A stretch of 33,033 bases of DNA, from assembly GCA_002835545.1 (NCBI GenBank), contig PIZK01000030.1:1-33033 (forward strand), given 5' to 3'. The DNA is from Alteromonadales bacterium alter-6D02 (GTDB taxonomy: Bacteria > Pseudomonadota > Gammaproteobacteria > Enterobacterales > Psychrobiaceae). How positions within the stretch are numbered: position 1 is the first letter of the stretch; each line of letters begins with the position of its first letter. This document shows positions 24,370 through 32,455 of the stretch, in pieces. The notes below the pieces were generated by a model. It had not been told where the DNA came from and ran no database searches. It worked only from the letters and a program-made list of their open reading frames with translations. Position numbers and translations under genes: made by a program.

Positions 24370-25002
24370 ATGCATGAGAAAAAAACTCGCAGCAAAAGCA
24401 GCAATCGCTGGATGGAAGAACACTTTAATGACCACTATGTGCAAAAGGCACAAAAATTAGGTTTACGTTCACGTGCTGTGTTTAAGTTAGAAGAAATTCA
24501 AACCAAAGATAAACTAATGAAACCGGGCATGACTGTGGTTGATTTAGGGGCTGCGCCTGGTGGTTGGTCACAATATGCCGCTAAAGTCGTTGGTGATAAA
24601 GGGCAAGTTATTGCCTGTGATATCTTACCTATGGACGCTTTACCCGGCGTTGCTTTCTTGCAAGGTGATTTTCGTGAAGAAGCCGTGTTAGATGCATTGC
24701 TAAGTCGGGTGGGTGATCAGAAGGTTGATGTTGTGCTGTCTGATATGGCCCCAAACTTTAGTGGTAATGCGTCAGTTGATCAGCCTAGTGCGATGTATTT
24801 AGTTGAGTTAGCACTAGACATGTGTCGCCAAGTTTTGGCACCAAATGGTAGCTTTGCGGTCAAAGTATTTATGGGCGAAGGCTATGAAGAGTACATGAAA
24901 GAAGTGCGTTCAATGTTTAAATCAGTGAAAACGCGTAAACCAGATTCGTCTAGAGATCGCTCACGTGAGGTCTATATAGTAGCTACTGGCTACAAATTAT
25001 AG
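24370..25002 (+). CDS. rlmE: 23S rRNA (uridine-2552-2'-O)-methyltransferase
   Basis: Methylates U2552 in the A-loop of 23S rRNA, a late 50S assembly step. The 210-residue protein has a SAM site [14 protein letters not shown] and the K39-D125-K165-E200 catalytic set, each offset +1 from E. coli RrmJ. ftsH follows after 53 bases, as is conserved. Confidence 0.97.
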   Translation: MHEKKTRSKSSNRWMEEHFNDHYVQKAQKLGLRSRAVFKLEEIQTKDKLMKPGMTVVDLGAAPGGWSQYAAKVVGDKGQVIACDILPMDALPGVAFLQGDFREEAVLDALLSRVGDQKVDVVLSDMAPNFSGNASVDQPSAMYLVELALDMCRQVLAPNGSFAVKVFMGEGYEEYMKEVRSMFKSVKTRKPDSSRDRSREVYIVATGYKL

Positions 25003-25055
25003 TAACCTATTGAGTAATTAAATTTTAATTTTTAACAAGAGAAGAGGTCATTACT

Positions 25056-27002
25056 TTGAGTGATATGGCTAAGAACTTAATACTGTGGTTAGTAATTGCT
25101 GTAGTGTTAATGTCTGTTTTTAAGGGGTTTAGCCCTGAAGTAACGAGTAGCGGTAAATTAGACTACACATCATTTATCCAAGAAGTTGATCGGGGTAATA
25201 TTGCCGAAATTAGTGTTGATGAAAGCAGTAAAAATATCACGGGTAAACGACGTGACGGTTCAGATTTTTTTACCGTTGTACCTATGTACGATGCTAAATT
25301 AATGGATCAGCTTATCATTAAAGGCGTGCGTGTAGAGGGTAAAGCACCTGAAGAATCAAGCATGCTGACTTCTATCTTTATCTCTTGGTTCCCAATGATC
25401 TTACTGATTGGTGTATGGATTTTCTTCATGCGTCAGATGCAAGGCGGTGGCGGTAAAGGCGCTATGTCTTTCGGTAAATCAAAAGCTCGCTTAATGGGTG
25501 AAGATAAAATTAATACCCTATTTACTGATGTTGCTGGTTGTGATGAAGCAAAAGAAGAAGTAGGTGAATTAGTCGATTATTTACGTGAACCGAACAAATT
25601 CCAAAAACTAGGTGGCCGTATTCCAACAGGTGTATTACTTGTGGGTCCTCCTGGTACAGGTAAAACATTACTGGCTAAAGCGATTGCTGGTGAAGCTAAA
25701 GTACCGTTCTTTACTATTTCTGGTTCTGATTTCGTTGAAATGTTTGTTGGTGTTGGTGCGTCACGTGTGCGTGATATGTTCGACCAAGCTAAAAAGTCTG
25801 CGCCTTGTATCATCTTCATTGATGAGATTGATGCCGTAGGCCGTCAACGTGGTGCTGGCCTAGGTGGCGGTAATGACGAGCGTGAGCAAACATTAAACCA
25901 AATGCTGGTTGAGATGGATGGCTTTGAAGGTAATGAAGGTATTATCGTTATTGCGGCAACTAACCGCCCTGACGTATTAGACCCTGCTTTATTACGTCCC
26001 GGTCGTTTCGATCGTCAAGTAACTGTTGGGTTACCAGATATTCGTGGACGTGAACAAATCCTTAAAGTTCATATGCGTAAAGTTCCTCTGGGCGATGGCG
26101 TTGAACCTGCCGTGATTGCACGTGGTACTCCGGGCTTCTCGGGTGCTGATTTAGCAAACCTAGTTAACGAAGCGGCATTATTTGCTGCACGTGGTGAAAA
26201 GCGTACTGTTAGCATGGAAGAGTTTGAAAAAGCTAAAGACAAGATCTTAATGGGTGCTGAGCGTAAGACCATGGTGATGTCTGAAGCTGAAAAAGAGATG
26301 ACGGCATACCACGAAGCAGGTCACGCGATTGTTGGTCGATTAGTACCTGAGCATGATCCTGTTTATAAAGTTAGTATTATTCCACGTGGTCGCGCACTTG
26401 GTGTGACTATGTATTTACCAGAGCAAGACCGAGTTAGTCACTCTAAAGAGCATTTAGAAAGTATGATTTCGAGCTTGTACGGTGGTCGTATTGCTGAAGA
26501 AGTTATCTACGGTGCAAATAAAGTCAGTACTGGTGCGTCTAATGATATTGAACGTGCCACAGAAATTGCACGTAAGATGGTGACACAATGGGGTCTATCT
26601 GAAAAATTAGGTCCACTACTTTACGCTGAAGAAGAAGGTGAAGTATTCTTAGGCCGAAGTGTTGGTAAGAACAAGCAGATGTCAGAAGACACAACACAAG
26701 CTATTGATTTAGAAATCCGTAACTTTGTTGACCGTAACTATGACCGTGCTGCGCAAATTCTAAATGATAATATGGATATTTTACATGCGATGAAAGACGC
26801 GCTGATGAAATACGAAACCATTGATGCCAAGCAAATTGATGATCTTATGGAGCGTAAAACGCCACGCCCACCTGCAGATTGGACTGAAACTGACAAAGAT
26901 GATGATAAGGGCGGTAGCGCACCCGCATCAGATGTTAAGCCAAATGCTGATACGAGTGATGTGAATACACAATCACCGTCTACAGATTCATCAACTTCAT
27001 AA
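25056..27002 (+). CDS. ftsH: ATP-dependent membrane metalloprotease FtsH
   Basis: A hexameric inner-membrane AAA+ protease that degrades membrane proteins, LpxC and sigma-32. The 648-residue protein has a TM helix at about 7-24, a periplasmic domain, a second TM at about 106-125, Walker A GPPGTGKT (197-204), Walker [10 protein letters not shown], the second region of homology ([20 protein letters not shown]) and the zinc site HEAGH (419-423). The C-terminal tail is Asp/Ser/Thr-rich and variable. Translation probably starts at TTG 25056, which lies 7 bases after AGAGGT; the next ATG (25065) is too far. The strong hairpin after the stop separates it from folP. Confidence 0.97.
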   Translation: MSDMAKNLILWLVIAVVLMSVFKGFSPEVTSSGKLDYTSFIQEVDRGNIAEISVDESSKNITGKRRDGSDFFTVVPMYDAKLMDQLIIKGVRVEGKAPEESSMLTSIFISWFPMILLIGVWIFFMRQMQGGGGKGAMSFGKSKARLMGEDKINTLFTDVAGCDEAKEEVGELVDYLREPNKFQKLGGRIPTGVLLVGPPGTGKTLLAKAIAGEAKVPFFTISGSDFVEMFVGVGASRVRDMFDQAKKSAPCIIFIDEIDAVGRQRGAGLGGGNDEREQTLNQMLVEMDGFEGNEGIIVIAATNRPDVLDPALLRPGRFDRQVTVGLPDIRGREQILKVHMRKVPLGDGVEPAVIARGTPGFSGADLANLVNEAALFAARGEKRTVSMEEFEKAKDKILMGAERKTMVMSEAEKEMTAYHEAGHAIVGRLVPEHDPVYKVSIIPRGRALGVTMYLPEQDRVSHSKEHLESMISSLYGGRIAEEVIYGANKVSTGASNDIERATEIARKMVTQWGLSEKLGPLLYAEEEGEVFLGRSVGKNKQMSEDTTQAIDLEIRNFVDRNYDRAAQILNDNMDILHAMKDALMKYETIDAKQIDDLMERKTPRPPADWTETDKDDDKGGSAPASDVKPNADTSDVNTQSPSTDSSTS

Positions 27003-27016
27003 TCTAAAGTTGAATC

Positions 27017-27045
27017 AAAAAGCCTCGTTTAGCGAGGCTTTTTTT
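27017..27045 (+). terminator. Intrinsic terminator of ftsH
   Basis: AGCCTCG (27021-27027) pairs with CGAGGCT (27033-27039), extended by A-T pairs, and is followed by a T-run to 27045. Confidence 0.92.
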
Positions 27046-27193
27046 ATGGAAAAAAAACACTAACAGCGTATTATAGCGGCCAAGTTTGGCGTAATAGATT
27101 AATACCAACTTGTTGAAGTAAACGCTTAGTTGTGTCGATTTAAACGAATATTAACGATGTTATGAACGTTTTTACGATTTGGCAATTGGGTTG

Positions 27194-27289
27194 ATGATTT
27201 TAATCGGTTGGCTTAGTTTGTTTGGAGCCACTTATTTAATAAACTTTGATGCAAAACATGAAGATGAGTTAGATGCAGTTATATCATAA
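27194..27289 (+). CDS. Possible 31-residue membrane peptide overlapping folP start
   Basis: A short frame reads MILIGWLSLFGATYLINF, then an acidic tail [13 protein letters not shown]. It ends 17 bases inside folP in another frame. The hydrophobic part could span a membrane. No good ribosome-binding site is visible, and the frame is open further upstream (from 27155) without an ATG, so it may instead be the end of a decayed gene. Weak candidate. Confidence 0.25.
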   Translation: MILIGWLSLFGATYLINFDAKHEDELDAVIS

Positions 27290-28115
27290 AAACAAAATAC
27301 TAAAATTAGATCGACCTCAGGTTATGGGCATTTTAAATGTCACTCCTGATTCTTTCTCTGATGGCGGCAGCTTTACTCAACTTGATGTCGCATTAAAGCA
27401 AGTGGATCAAATGCTCGGGCATGGCGCGACTATCATTGACGTTGGTGGTGAGTCGACTAGGCCGGGGGCAGCGAAGGTAGAATTATCACAAGAGCTTGAC
27501 CGGGTTGTACCTATTATCGAAGCCATTGCTGAGCGCTTCGATTGTTGGGTTTCAATTGACACCAGTAAAGCTCAAGTGATGACAGAAGCGGTCGCTGCAG
27601 GCGCAAACTTAATTAATGATGTTCGTGCATTACAACTCCCAGGTGCACTTGAAGCTGCAGCGACAGCACAAGTACCTGTGTGTTTAATGCATATGCAAGG
27701 ACAGCCGCAGACGATGCAGCAAGCCCCGCAATATGACAATGTGCTACTTGAAGTGACCGCTTTTTTTGAGCAGCAAGTAGACCGTTGTGTTAATGCAGGG
27801 ATAAAACGAGAGCAAATTATTTTAGACCCAGGGTTTGGCTTTGGCAAAACCATGGAGCACAACTTTTCGTTGGTAAAACACTTTGCTCATTTTAAACAGT
27901 TTAACTTGCCGTTATTAGCTGGGTTGTCACGTAAAAGTATGTTCGAACATTTATTAGCACGAGAAGTCGATGAGCGGCTTGCTGCTAGCTTAGCTGGCGC
28001 ATTACTGTGTGCCCAACAAGGGGCTCAGATTATTCGTGTCCACGACGTAAAAGAAACTGCTGATGTTTTAAAAGTATTAGAGGCCACAGAACAGGCCACA
28101 ATTAAGATTTTATAA
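27273..28115 (+). CDS. folP: Dihydropteroate synthase
   Basis: Joins 4-aminobenzoate to dihydropterin diphosphate in folate synthesis; the target of sulfonamides. The 280-residue TIM-barrel protein has [43 protein letters not shown] and the final RVHDVKET. An in-frame TAG directly before the ATG fixes the start; the ribosome-binding site is weak (GATGAG). glmM follows after 8 bases, so the two are an operon. Confidence 0.97.
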   Translation: MQLYHKNKILKLDRPQVMGILNVTPDSFSDGGSFTQLDVALKQVDQMLGHGATIIDVGGESTRPGAAKVELSQELDRVVPIIEAIAERFDCWVSIDTSKAQVMTEAVAAGANLINDVRALQLPGALEAAATAQVPVCLMHMQGQPQTMQQAPQYDNVLLEVTAFFEQQVDRCVNAGIKREQIILDPGFGFGKTMEHNFSLVKHFAHFKQFNLPLLAGLSRKSMFEHLLAREVDERLAASLAGALLCAQQGAQIIRVHDVKETADVLKVLEATEQATIKIL

Positions 28116-28123
28116 GGATAGAT

Positions 28124-29464
28124 ATGTCACAACGTAAATATTTCGGCACTGACGGTGTTCGAGGTAAGGTAGGGGAAGGAAAAATCACCCCTGCGTTTGC
28201 AATGAAGCTTGGCTATGCAGCCGGTAAAGTGTTATCTAAAGTAGGCACCAAGAAAGTTATTATTGGTAAAGATACGCGTATCTCTGGCTATATGCTTGAG
28301 TCTGCATTGGAAGCAGGTTTATCTGCTGCGGGTATCGATACGGCTTTTTTAGGGCCAATGCCAACCCCGGCTGTTGCTTACCTTACGCGCACATTCCGTG
28401 CGGAAGCGGGCATTGTCATTAGTGCATCACACAATCCTTACTACGATAACGGGATTAAATTCTTTTCAGCTGACGGCACCAAGTTAGATGACGACCTTGA
28501 GCTAGCAATTGAAGCCGAACTAGATAAAGACATGGGCTGTGTTGAGTCAGAGTTTTTAGGTCGAGCAACGCGCATCGAAGATGCAGCAGGTCGCTATATT
28601 GAGTTTTGTAAAAGCAACTTCCCCAATGCATTATCATTACACGGCCTTAAGCTAGTGGTTGATTGCGCTCACGGTGCTACTTACCATATCGCACCTGCGG
28701 TATTTAGTGAATTAGGCGCTGAAGTGATTAGCATTGGTTGTCAGCCCAACGGTTTAAACATTAATGATGGTTACGGTGCTACAGACTTAGCTAATTTACA
28801 AAAAGAAGTAGTCGCACAGCAGGCTGATATGGGTATTGCCCTTGATGGTGACGGTGACCGCTTAATGATGGTTGATCATGAAGGTCGTGCATTAGATGGC
28901 GATGAAACGCTATATATCATTGTTCGTGAAGCGCTGAAAAGCGGTAACTTACAAGGCGGTGTTGTTGGCACCAAGATGAGTAACTTAGGCTTTGAGCTGG
29001 CTTTACGTGACTTAGGCATTCCGTTTGTACGTGCTGATGTTGGTGATCGTTATGTACTTGAGCAATTAGTCGCAAACAATTGGAAGATTGGCGGTGAAAA
29101 CTCAGGCCACATCATATCACTTGATCACAACACAACGGGTGATGGTATTGTTGCTGCATTGTTAATCTTGACTGCGGTATTAAAATCTAATCTTAAGCTA
29201 CAAGACTTATGTCAAGGTATGACCCTGATGCCACAAGTGATGATTAACGTTCGTTTTAAAGGGGATAACAATCCACTTGAAAACGAGCAGGTTAAACAAG
29301 CCGTGGTCGATGCTGAAGCAACCCTTGGCGATCGTGGCCGCGTACTATTACGTAAATCTGGCACTGAACCATTGATTAGAGTCATGGTTGAAGGGGCTGA
29401 TGCAACTGAAGTTGGTGAGCACGCAACAACTATTAGTGAAGTAGTTAAAACTGTTTGTGGTTAG
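28124..29464 (+). CDS. glmM: Phosphoglucosamine mutase
   Basis: Converts glucosamine-6-phosphate to glucosamine-1-phosphate for UDP-GlcNAc, peptidoglycan and LPS. The 446-residue protein has the phospho-serine S102 in [12 protein letters not shown], the magnesium loop DGDGDR, and the phosphate-binding [15 protein letters not shown] near the C-terminus. AAGGA lies before the ATG. Operon with folP, conserved in gammaproteobacteria. Confidence 0.98.
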   Translation: MSQRKYFGTDGVRGKVGEGKITPAFAMKLGYAAGKVLSKVGTKKVIIGKDTRISGYMLESALEAGLSAAGIDTAFLGPMPTPAVAYLTRTFRAEAGIVISASHNPYYDNGIKFFSADGTKLDDDLELAIEAELDKDMGCVESEFLGRATRIEDAAGRYIEFCKSNFPNALSLHGLKLVVDCAHGATYHIAPAVFSELGAEVISIGCQPNGLNINDGYGATDLANLQKEVVAQQADMGIALDGDGDRLMMVDHEGRALDGDETLYIIVREALKSGNLQGGVVGTKMSNLGFELALRDLGIPFVRADVGDRYVLEQLVANNWKIGGENSGHIISLDHNTTGDGIVAALLILTAVLKSNLKLQDLCQGMTLMPQVMINVRFKGDNNPLENEQVKQAVVDAEATLGDRGRVLLRKSGTEPLIRVMVEGADATEVGEHATTISEVVKTVCG

Positions 29465-29494
29465 AGCCAAACAGTAAAATATTGTATAACCTAA

Positions 29495-29526
29495 CGAGCA
29501 AGGGCTTGAAAAATAGCCCTTGCTCG
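29495..29526. repeat. 12-bp perfect hairpin between glmM and tpiA
   Basis: CGAGCAAGGGCT (29495-29506) pairs with AGCCCTTGCTCG (29515-29526) around TGAAAAAT. It is followed on the plus strand by GCT and nine A, not T, so it is not a standard intrinsic terminator. Possible transcript 3'-end stabiliser, Rho-assisted end or processing site. Confidence 0.7.
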
Positions 29527-29555
29527 GCTAAAAAAAAAGCGAACAGTAATAAAAG

Positions 29556-29584
29556 TTGATTTTTTTCAAGATCAACCTTGTAAC
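29556..29584 (+). promoter_or_regulatory. Candidate promoter of tpiA
   Basis: TTGATT (29556-29561), 17-base spacer, TGTAAC (29579-29584), 49 bases before the chosen ATG. A short hairpin GTTGAT (29555-29560) / ATCAAC (29571-29576) overlaps it. Confidence 0.4.
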
Positions 29585-29633
29585 GACACTCAAGAATAGT
29601 TACTATCTGCGTCGCTTTAATGGAGAGAGAAAT

Positions 29634-30389
29634 ATGACTCAGTTAAAACCGCTAATTGCTGCGAATTGGAAAATGAACGGTGATAAAGCGTTAATTGCAG
29701 AATTTAGTACTGCATTTACAACTGACAAAGTAAACGGCATTGATATTATCGTATGCCCTCCAAGCATTTATCTTGATGAATTTTCGTCTCAAGTTGCAAG
29801 CAATAACTCAGCCATTGCTGTTGGTGCTCAAAACTTAAGTGATAAAGAGTCTGGTGCATTTACCGGTGAAATTTCAGCCGCGATGTTACAACAAGTAAAT
29901 TGTAACTTTGCCATTGTTGGTCACTCGGAGCGTCGTAGTTTATTTGGTGAAACGCCGCAGTTTGTTGCAAGTAAATATGCAACCGCGTTAGCAAATAACA
30001 TTACACCAATATTATGTACAGGCGAGTCAGAACAACAACGTGAAGATGAACAAACCTTCACTGTGATTGCTCAAGATATTGATGCAGTAATCGAACGTAG
30101 TGGTATTGAATCATTTAAAGATGGTATTATCGCATACGAGCCAGTTTGGGCTATCGGTACTGGAAAAAGCGCAACACCGGAGCAAGCACAAGACGTGCAC
30201 GCTTTCATCCGTAAGCACTTAGCGAAGCACGATGAAGAAGTGGCAGCCGGAGTAAGAATTTTATATGGCGGTAGCGTGAATGAAAATAACGCTGCTGAAC
30301 TATTTAAGCAAAAAGACATAAACGGTGCACTAGTTGGCGGAGCCAGCCTAGTTGTTGATAAGTTTATGGCTATTTGCCAAAACGCATAG
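29634..30389 (+). CDS. tpiA: Triosephosphate isomerase
   Basis: Interconverts dihydroxyacetone phosphate and glyceraldehyde-3-phosphate. The 251-residue protein has the catalytic residues N11 and K13 (NWKMNG), H97 (VGHSERR), and E169 (AYEPVWAIGTG), plus the phosphate loop YGGSVN. The open frame begins at 29556, but that extension is not homologous and overlaps the candidate promoter. ATG 29634 with GGAGAGAG upstream is used. secG follows 11 bases later. Confidence 0.98.
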   Translation: MTQLKPLIAANWKMNGDKALIAEFSTAFTTDKVNGIDIIVCPPSIYLDEFSSQVASNNSAIAVGAQNLSDKESGAFTGEISAAMLQQVNCNFAIVGHSERRSLFGETPQFVASKYATALANNITPILCTGESEQQREDEQTFTVIAQDIDAVIERSGIESFKDGIIAYEPVWAIGTGKSATPEQAQDVHAFIRKHLAKHDEEVAAGVRILYGGSVNENNAAELFKQKDINGALVGGASLVVDKFMAICQNA

Positions 30390-30400
30390 AGTAGCAAGTA

Positions 30401-30745
30401 ATGTACGAAGTACTGATTGTAGTTTATTTAATTGTAGCAATTGCCATTGTTGGTTTAGTGTTAATTCAACAAGGTAAAGGTGCTGATATGGGCGCGTCAT
30501 TTGGTGGCGGTTCATCAGGTACACTTTTCGGTTCTTCAGGCGCGGGTAACTTTTTAACTCGTAGTACTGGCGTACTAGCAACTATTTTCTTCGTTTTAAG
30601 CCTGATCTTAGGTAACTTAACGGTTGAACGCTCAAACCAAACGAGCGAGTTCGAAAACTTAGAAGCTCCTATTGTTGAAACAACAGAAGCAATTAAGAAT
30701 TCAGACGTACCAGTAGGTAACAAAGACGGTGACGTACCAAACTAA
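30401..30745 (+). CDS. secG: Protein translocase subunit SecG
   Basis: A two-helix inner-membrane subunit of the SecYEG channel. The 114-residue protein has helix 1 (LIVVYLIVAIAIVGLVLIQQ), the GKGADMGASFGGG loop and SGTLFGSSG, helix 2 (GVLATIFFVLSLILG) and a variable acidic tail. tRNA-Leu follows after 21 bases, as in E. coli. Confidence 0.96.
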   Translation: MYEVLIVVYLIVAIAIVGLVLIQQGKGADMGASFGGGSSGTLFGSSGAGNFLTRSTGVLATIFFVLSLILGNLTVERSNQTSEFENLEAPIVETTEAIKNSDVPVGNKDGDVPN

Positions 30746-30766
30746 GTAATTGGTTAAACAAGTTTC

Positions 30767-30851
30767 GCGGATGTGGTGGAATTGGTAGACACGCTACCTT
30801 GAGGGGGTAGTGCTTTAGGGCGTGGGGGTTCAAGTCCCCCCATCCGCACCA
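30767..30851 (+). tRNA. leuU: tRNA-Leu (anticodon GAG)
   Basis: An 85-base class II tRNA. The acceptor GCGGATG pairs with CATCCGC, and CCA is encoded. The anticodon arm CTACC-TTGAGGG-GGTAG gives anticodon GAG at 30801-30803. It has a leucine-type long variable arm and T-loop TTCAAGT. Co-transcribed with secG. The tRNA 3' end is a common integration site, and foreign DNA starts after the terminator. Confidence 0.97.
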
Positions 30852-30860
30852 ACACAATAA

Positions 30861-30897
30861 AAAAGGCCGTAGCTCATTGAGCTACGGCCTTTTTTTT
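30861..30897 (+). terminator. Strong intrinsic terminator after tRNA-Leu
   Basis: GGCCGTAGCTC (30865-30875) and GAGCTACGGCC (30879-30889) form an 11-bp stem around ATT, extended by A-T pairs. Eight T follow. Confidence 0.95.
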
Positions 30898-30898
30898 G

Positions 30899-30978
30899 AT
30901 CCTAAGATATAGTTTTTGTCGCCCCGAAAGAGTTTTGATCAGGGTCTTGTTTCTATGTTGATGTAGGCAACTTAGGAT
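30899..30978. repeat. 8-bp inverted repeat bounding the first post-tRNA segment
   Basis: ATCCTAAG (30899-30906) and CTTAGGAT (30971-30978) are perfect inverted copies 64 bases apart. They enclose the type A repeat. Confidence 0.5.
30918..30946 (-). repeat. Dispersed palindromic repeat, type A copy 3 (diverged)
   Basis: On the minus strand it reads GACCCTGA, nine bases, TTTC, GGGGCGAC. Against 251-278 it shares GACCCTGA, TTTC and all but one base of the last block. It has a diverged centre, and one G-T pair in the stem. Confidence 0.6.
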
Positions 30979-30993
30979 TAGTATTACCACTTG

Positions 30994-31048
30994 AACGGCA
31001 AGACGCCGTTGATGCAGCCATGGTGGCTGTTAAATAGCATCCATGCTA
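30994..31048. repeat. Three consecutive short palindromes
   Basis: AACGGC-AAGAC-GCCGTT (30994-31010), CAGCCA-TGG-TGGCTG (31015-31029) and TAGCAT-CC-ATGCTA (31035-31048) follow one another within 55 bases. The last one runs into the 3' end of the capsid-like fragment. Confidence 0.7.
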
Positions 31049-31350
31049 CTTCTGTTTGTCCGATCAAATAGCAATAGTTTAAATGTTGGTCTGATGATTT
31101 GGTTAAAGGTGTGATTGTCCCTTTTATAGAATAAATCCATCATCACGTTTGATGAATAACACACAGGTGTACCGCCAATATCCAACGTTACTTTTTTAAT
31201 CTCAAGGTCCGTTTCCAGCTCGATGCCGTGATAAGTCATACCAGCTTGCAGTTTAATCGACCATTCTTCTTCATAGCCACTACCCGTAGGTGAGGCTAAT
31301 TGAATCATGGCTGGTTGAATTTTACGTAATGCGCGAGTTACTTGATTCAT
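31030..31350 (-). pseudogene. Truncated corticovirus-like major capsid protein (P2 N-terminal part)
   Basis: A 106-residue frame with a strong ribosome-binding site (AAGGGGT, 6 bases before the ATG). Residues about 12-82 resemble, from memory, the N-terminal jelly roll of the PM2 major capsid protein P2. The shared pattern is SIKL..G.TY..I.L, then IK.V.LDI.G with a following Y and hydrophobic stretch. P2 proteins are about 270 residues; this one stops at 106. Its last residues (about 88-106) run into the palindrome cluster and do not look like capsid. Two membrane mini-genes precede it in the same direction. I read it as a relic of a PM2-type tailless prophage next to tRNA-Leu. Alternatively it is an unrelated beta-rich small protein. 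Confidence 0.5.
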
Positions 31351-31361
31351 ATCAGTACCCC

Positions 31362-31475
31362 TTAATCGATCACGTCTTCAACAGCACCAACGTTATTTGA
31401 TGCCCACACCACCAACGCAGCAACAACCGTTGCAATACCCGTGGCTTTTAATCGCATTTTGTTATCTTTACTCAT
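31362..31475 (-). CDS. 37-residue membrane mini-protein, phage-remnant associated
   Basis: The product starts MSKDNKMRLKATG, has a hydrophobic helix (IATVVAALVVWASNNVG) and ends AVEDVID. AAAGGT precedes the ATG. The gene overlaps the upstream mini-gene by 8 bases and is followed 11 bases later by the capsid-like frame. Small virion membrane proteins of this form surround capsid genes in PM2-type phages; the assignment is by context only. Confidence 0.6.
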   Translation of the reverse strand: MSKDNKMRLKATGIATVVAALVVWASNNVGAVEDVID

Positions 31476-31572
31476 TATCCGATTTACCTTTAAGTTTTTG
31501 TTTAACAATGCGAACGACAGCAAACGCAACAACTGATGCAGCGCCCATCGCTAAGAGGTTAGTTTTGTTCAC
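31468..31572 (-). CDS. 34-residue membrane mini-protein, GTG start
   Basis: The GTG start follows an excellent ribosome-binding site (GGGGTGAT, 6 bases away). The product starts MNKTNLLAMGAASVVAFAVV, then RIVKQKLKGKSDNE: one membrane helix and a basic tail. Its stop lies within the next gene (8-base overlap), so the two are coupled. No homologue is recognised. Confidence 0.6.
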   Translation of the reverse strand: MNKTNLLAMGAASVVAFAVVRIVKQKLKGKSDNE

Positions 31573-31582
31573 TTGGTTATCA

Positions 31583-31602
31583 CCCCGTAAGTTAGAACGG
31601 GG
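31583..31602 (-). promoter_or_regulatory. Hairpin that can hide the mini-gene ribosome-binding site
   Basis: On the minus strand CCCCGT, eight loop bases, ACGGGG. The GGGG of the ribosome-binding site of the GTG-start gene (31572) lies in the 3' arm, so folding would reduce translation. Confidence 0.45.
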
Positions 31603-31650
31603 GCAATTAAAGGCAATGGATGTGGATAGTGTCTAGGAAAAAGTAGGGAG

Positions 31651-31667
31651 TTAACCTATTAGGTTAA
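31651..31667. promoter_or_regulatory. 17-bp near-perfect palindrome upstream of the phage-like genes
   Basis: TTAACCTA-T-TAGGTTAA has 8-bp perfect arms with a one-base centre. It lies 79 bases upstream of the first mini-gene, fitting a dimeric repressor operator. No regulator gene is near. Confidence 0.5.
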
Positions 31668-31697
31668 ATTAGACCGAAATAAGGGAAATGTAGGTGT

Positions 31698-31723
31698 AAA
31701 AAAGCCGCTGTGAAAGCGGCTTT
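31698..31723 (-). terminator. Intrinsic terminator of the secreted-protein gene
   Basis: AAAGCCGCT (31701-31709) and AGCGGCTTT (31715-31723) form the stem. On the minus strand six T follow (complement of 31698-31703). It lies 38 bases past the stop. Confidence 0.88.
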
Positions 31724-31760
31724 ATATTACTTCTTTAGTATTTTCACACCATGTAACAAA

Positions 31761-32237
31761 TTAATGTAATTGACCACCTGTCTCAGGATCTGGCTTTGCA
31801 AATCTCACTTCTCTAGTTTGAACATCGATAATGTCACCGTCTGAGTTACGGAATATAGTAATATGTATAATTATGATCTCTGTTGGTGTCTCATATCGTT
31901 CTGTACTTACATTAAAACTCCCTTCTTGATCTGAAAAAGAAGACGAAGAAGAAAAGTGTTGCAACCTATCTTGAGTAAATGCATTTACCGTTTGGGTATA
32001 CTGCATTTCAATATTATCACTATTCTGACGGCTAACAGAAATAGGTTCAGCTCCAAGCTTAACCACATCTATACCAATAACATTACCAAGATTATTGACT
32101 TGTTTTACAACGACAGATTCACCTATCAGCTCAACTTTAACACAATTAGATACACAATCTGTCGACTCTATAAAATTAGCTTTCACTGGAAGAGAAAGCG
32201 CAGCAAATAAAGTGATTAGAAGTAGTTTAGATTTCAT
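31761..32237 (-). CDS. Secreted protein of unknown function
   Basis: A 158-residue protein with a clear signal peptide (MKSKLLLITLFAALSLPVKA, cleavage after about residue 20). The mature part starts with two close cysteines (TDCVSNC, a possible disulfide), contains a serine-rich run (about 96-100) and ends in alternating hydrophobic strands (EIIIIHITIFRNSDGD). It is probably a small beta-rich periplasmic or extracellular protein. No family is recognised. AAGGA 6 bases before the ATG lies in a duplicated 12-base repeat. Own terminator. It sits between the phage remnant and the IS, so it may be cargo. Confidence 0.75.
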   Translation of the reverse strand: MKSKLLLITLFAALSLPVKANFIESTDCVSNCVKVELIGESVVVKQVNNLGNVIGIDVVKLGAEPISVSRQNSDNIEMQYTQTVNAFTQDRLQHFSSSSSFSDQEGSFNVSTERYETPTEIIIIHITIFRNSDGDIIDVQTREVRFAKPDPETGGQLH

Positions 32238-32241
32238 AAAA

Positions 32242-32265
32242 ATTCCTTTAATTATTCCTTTAATT
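32242..32265 (-). repeat. Tandem 12-base repeat carrying duplicated ribosome-binding sites
   Basis: ATTCCTTTAATT occurs twice head to tail (32242-32253 and 32254-32265), with the start of a third copy. On the minus strand each unit contains AAAGGA; only the proximal copy is correctly spaced to the ATG at 32237. Confidence 0.75.
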
Positions 32266-32455
32266 TATTCCATACGTTGTATTAATCTTCTAGTACAACG
32301 TGTCTAAAGTACAGCGCCGTTAACAAAAAGTAAACATAAAAATAAAATTTAAACAGTTATAAAACAATAATTTTACTATCAAAAAAGAGAACAAAAGGAC
32401 AGTCATAAATTTTTATCTGCGGTTTGGGTTGGCGTTATGTTTATAGGAGAGTTCT

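Noticed and set aside
29556-29633. 26-residue N-terminal extension of tpiA
   Set aside because: The extension lies over the candidate promoter and is absent from the TIM family; ATG 29634 has a strong ribosome-binding site.
31397-31636. Plus-strand 79-codon frame
   Set aside because: It is antisense to the two mini-genes, which have much better ribosome-binding sites; no homology or start signal supports it.
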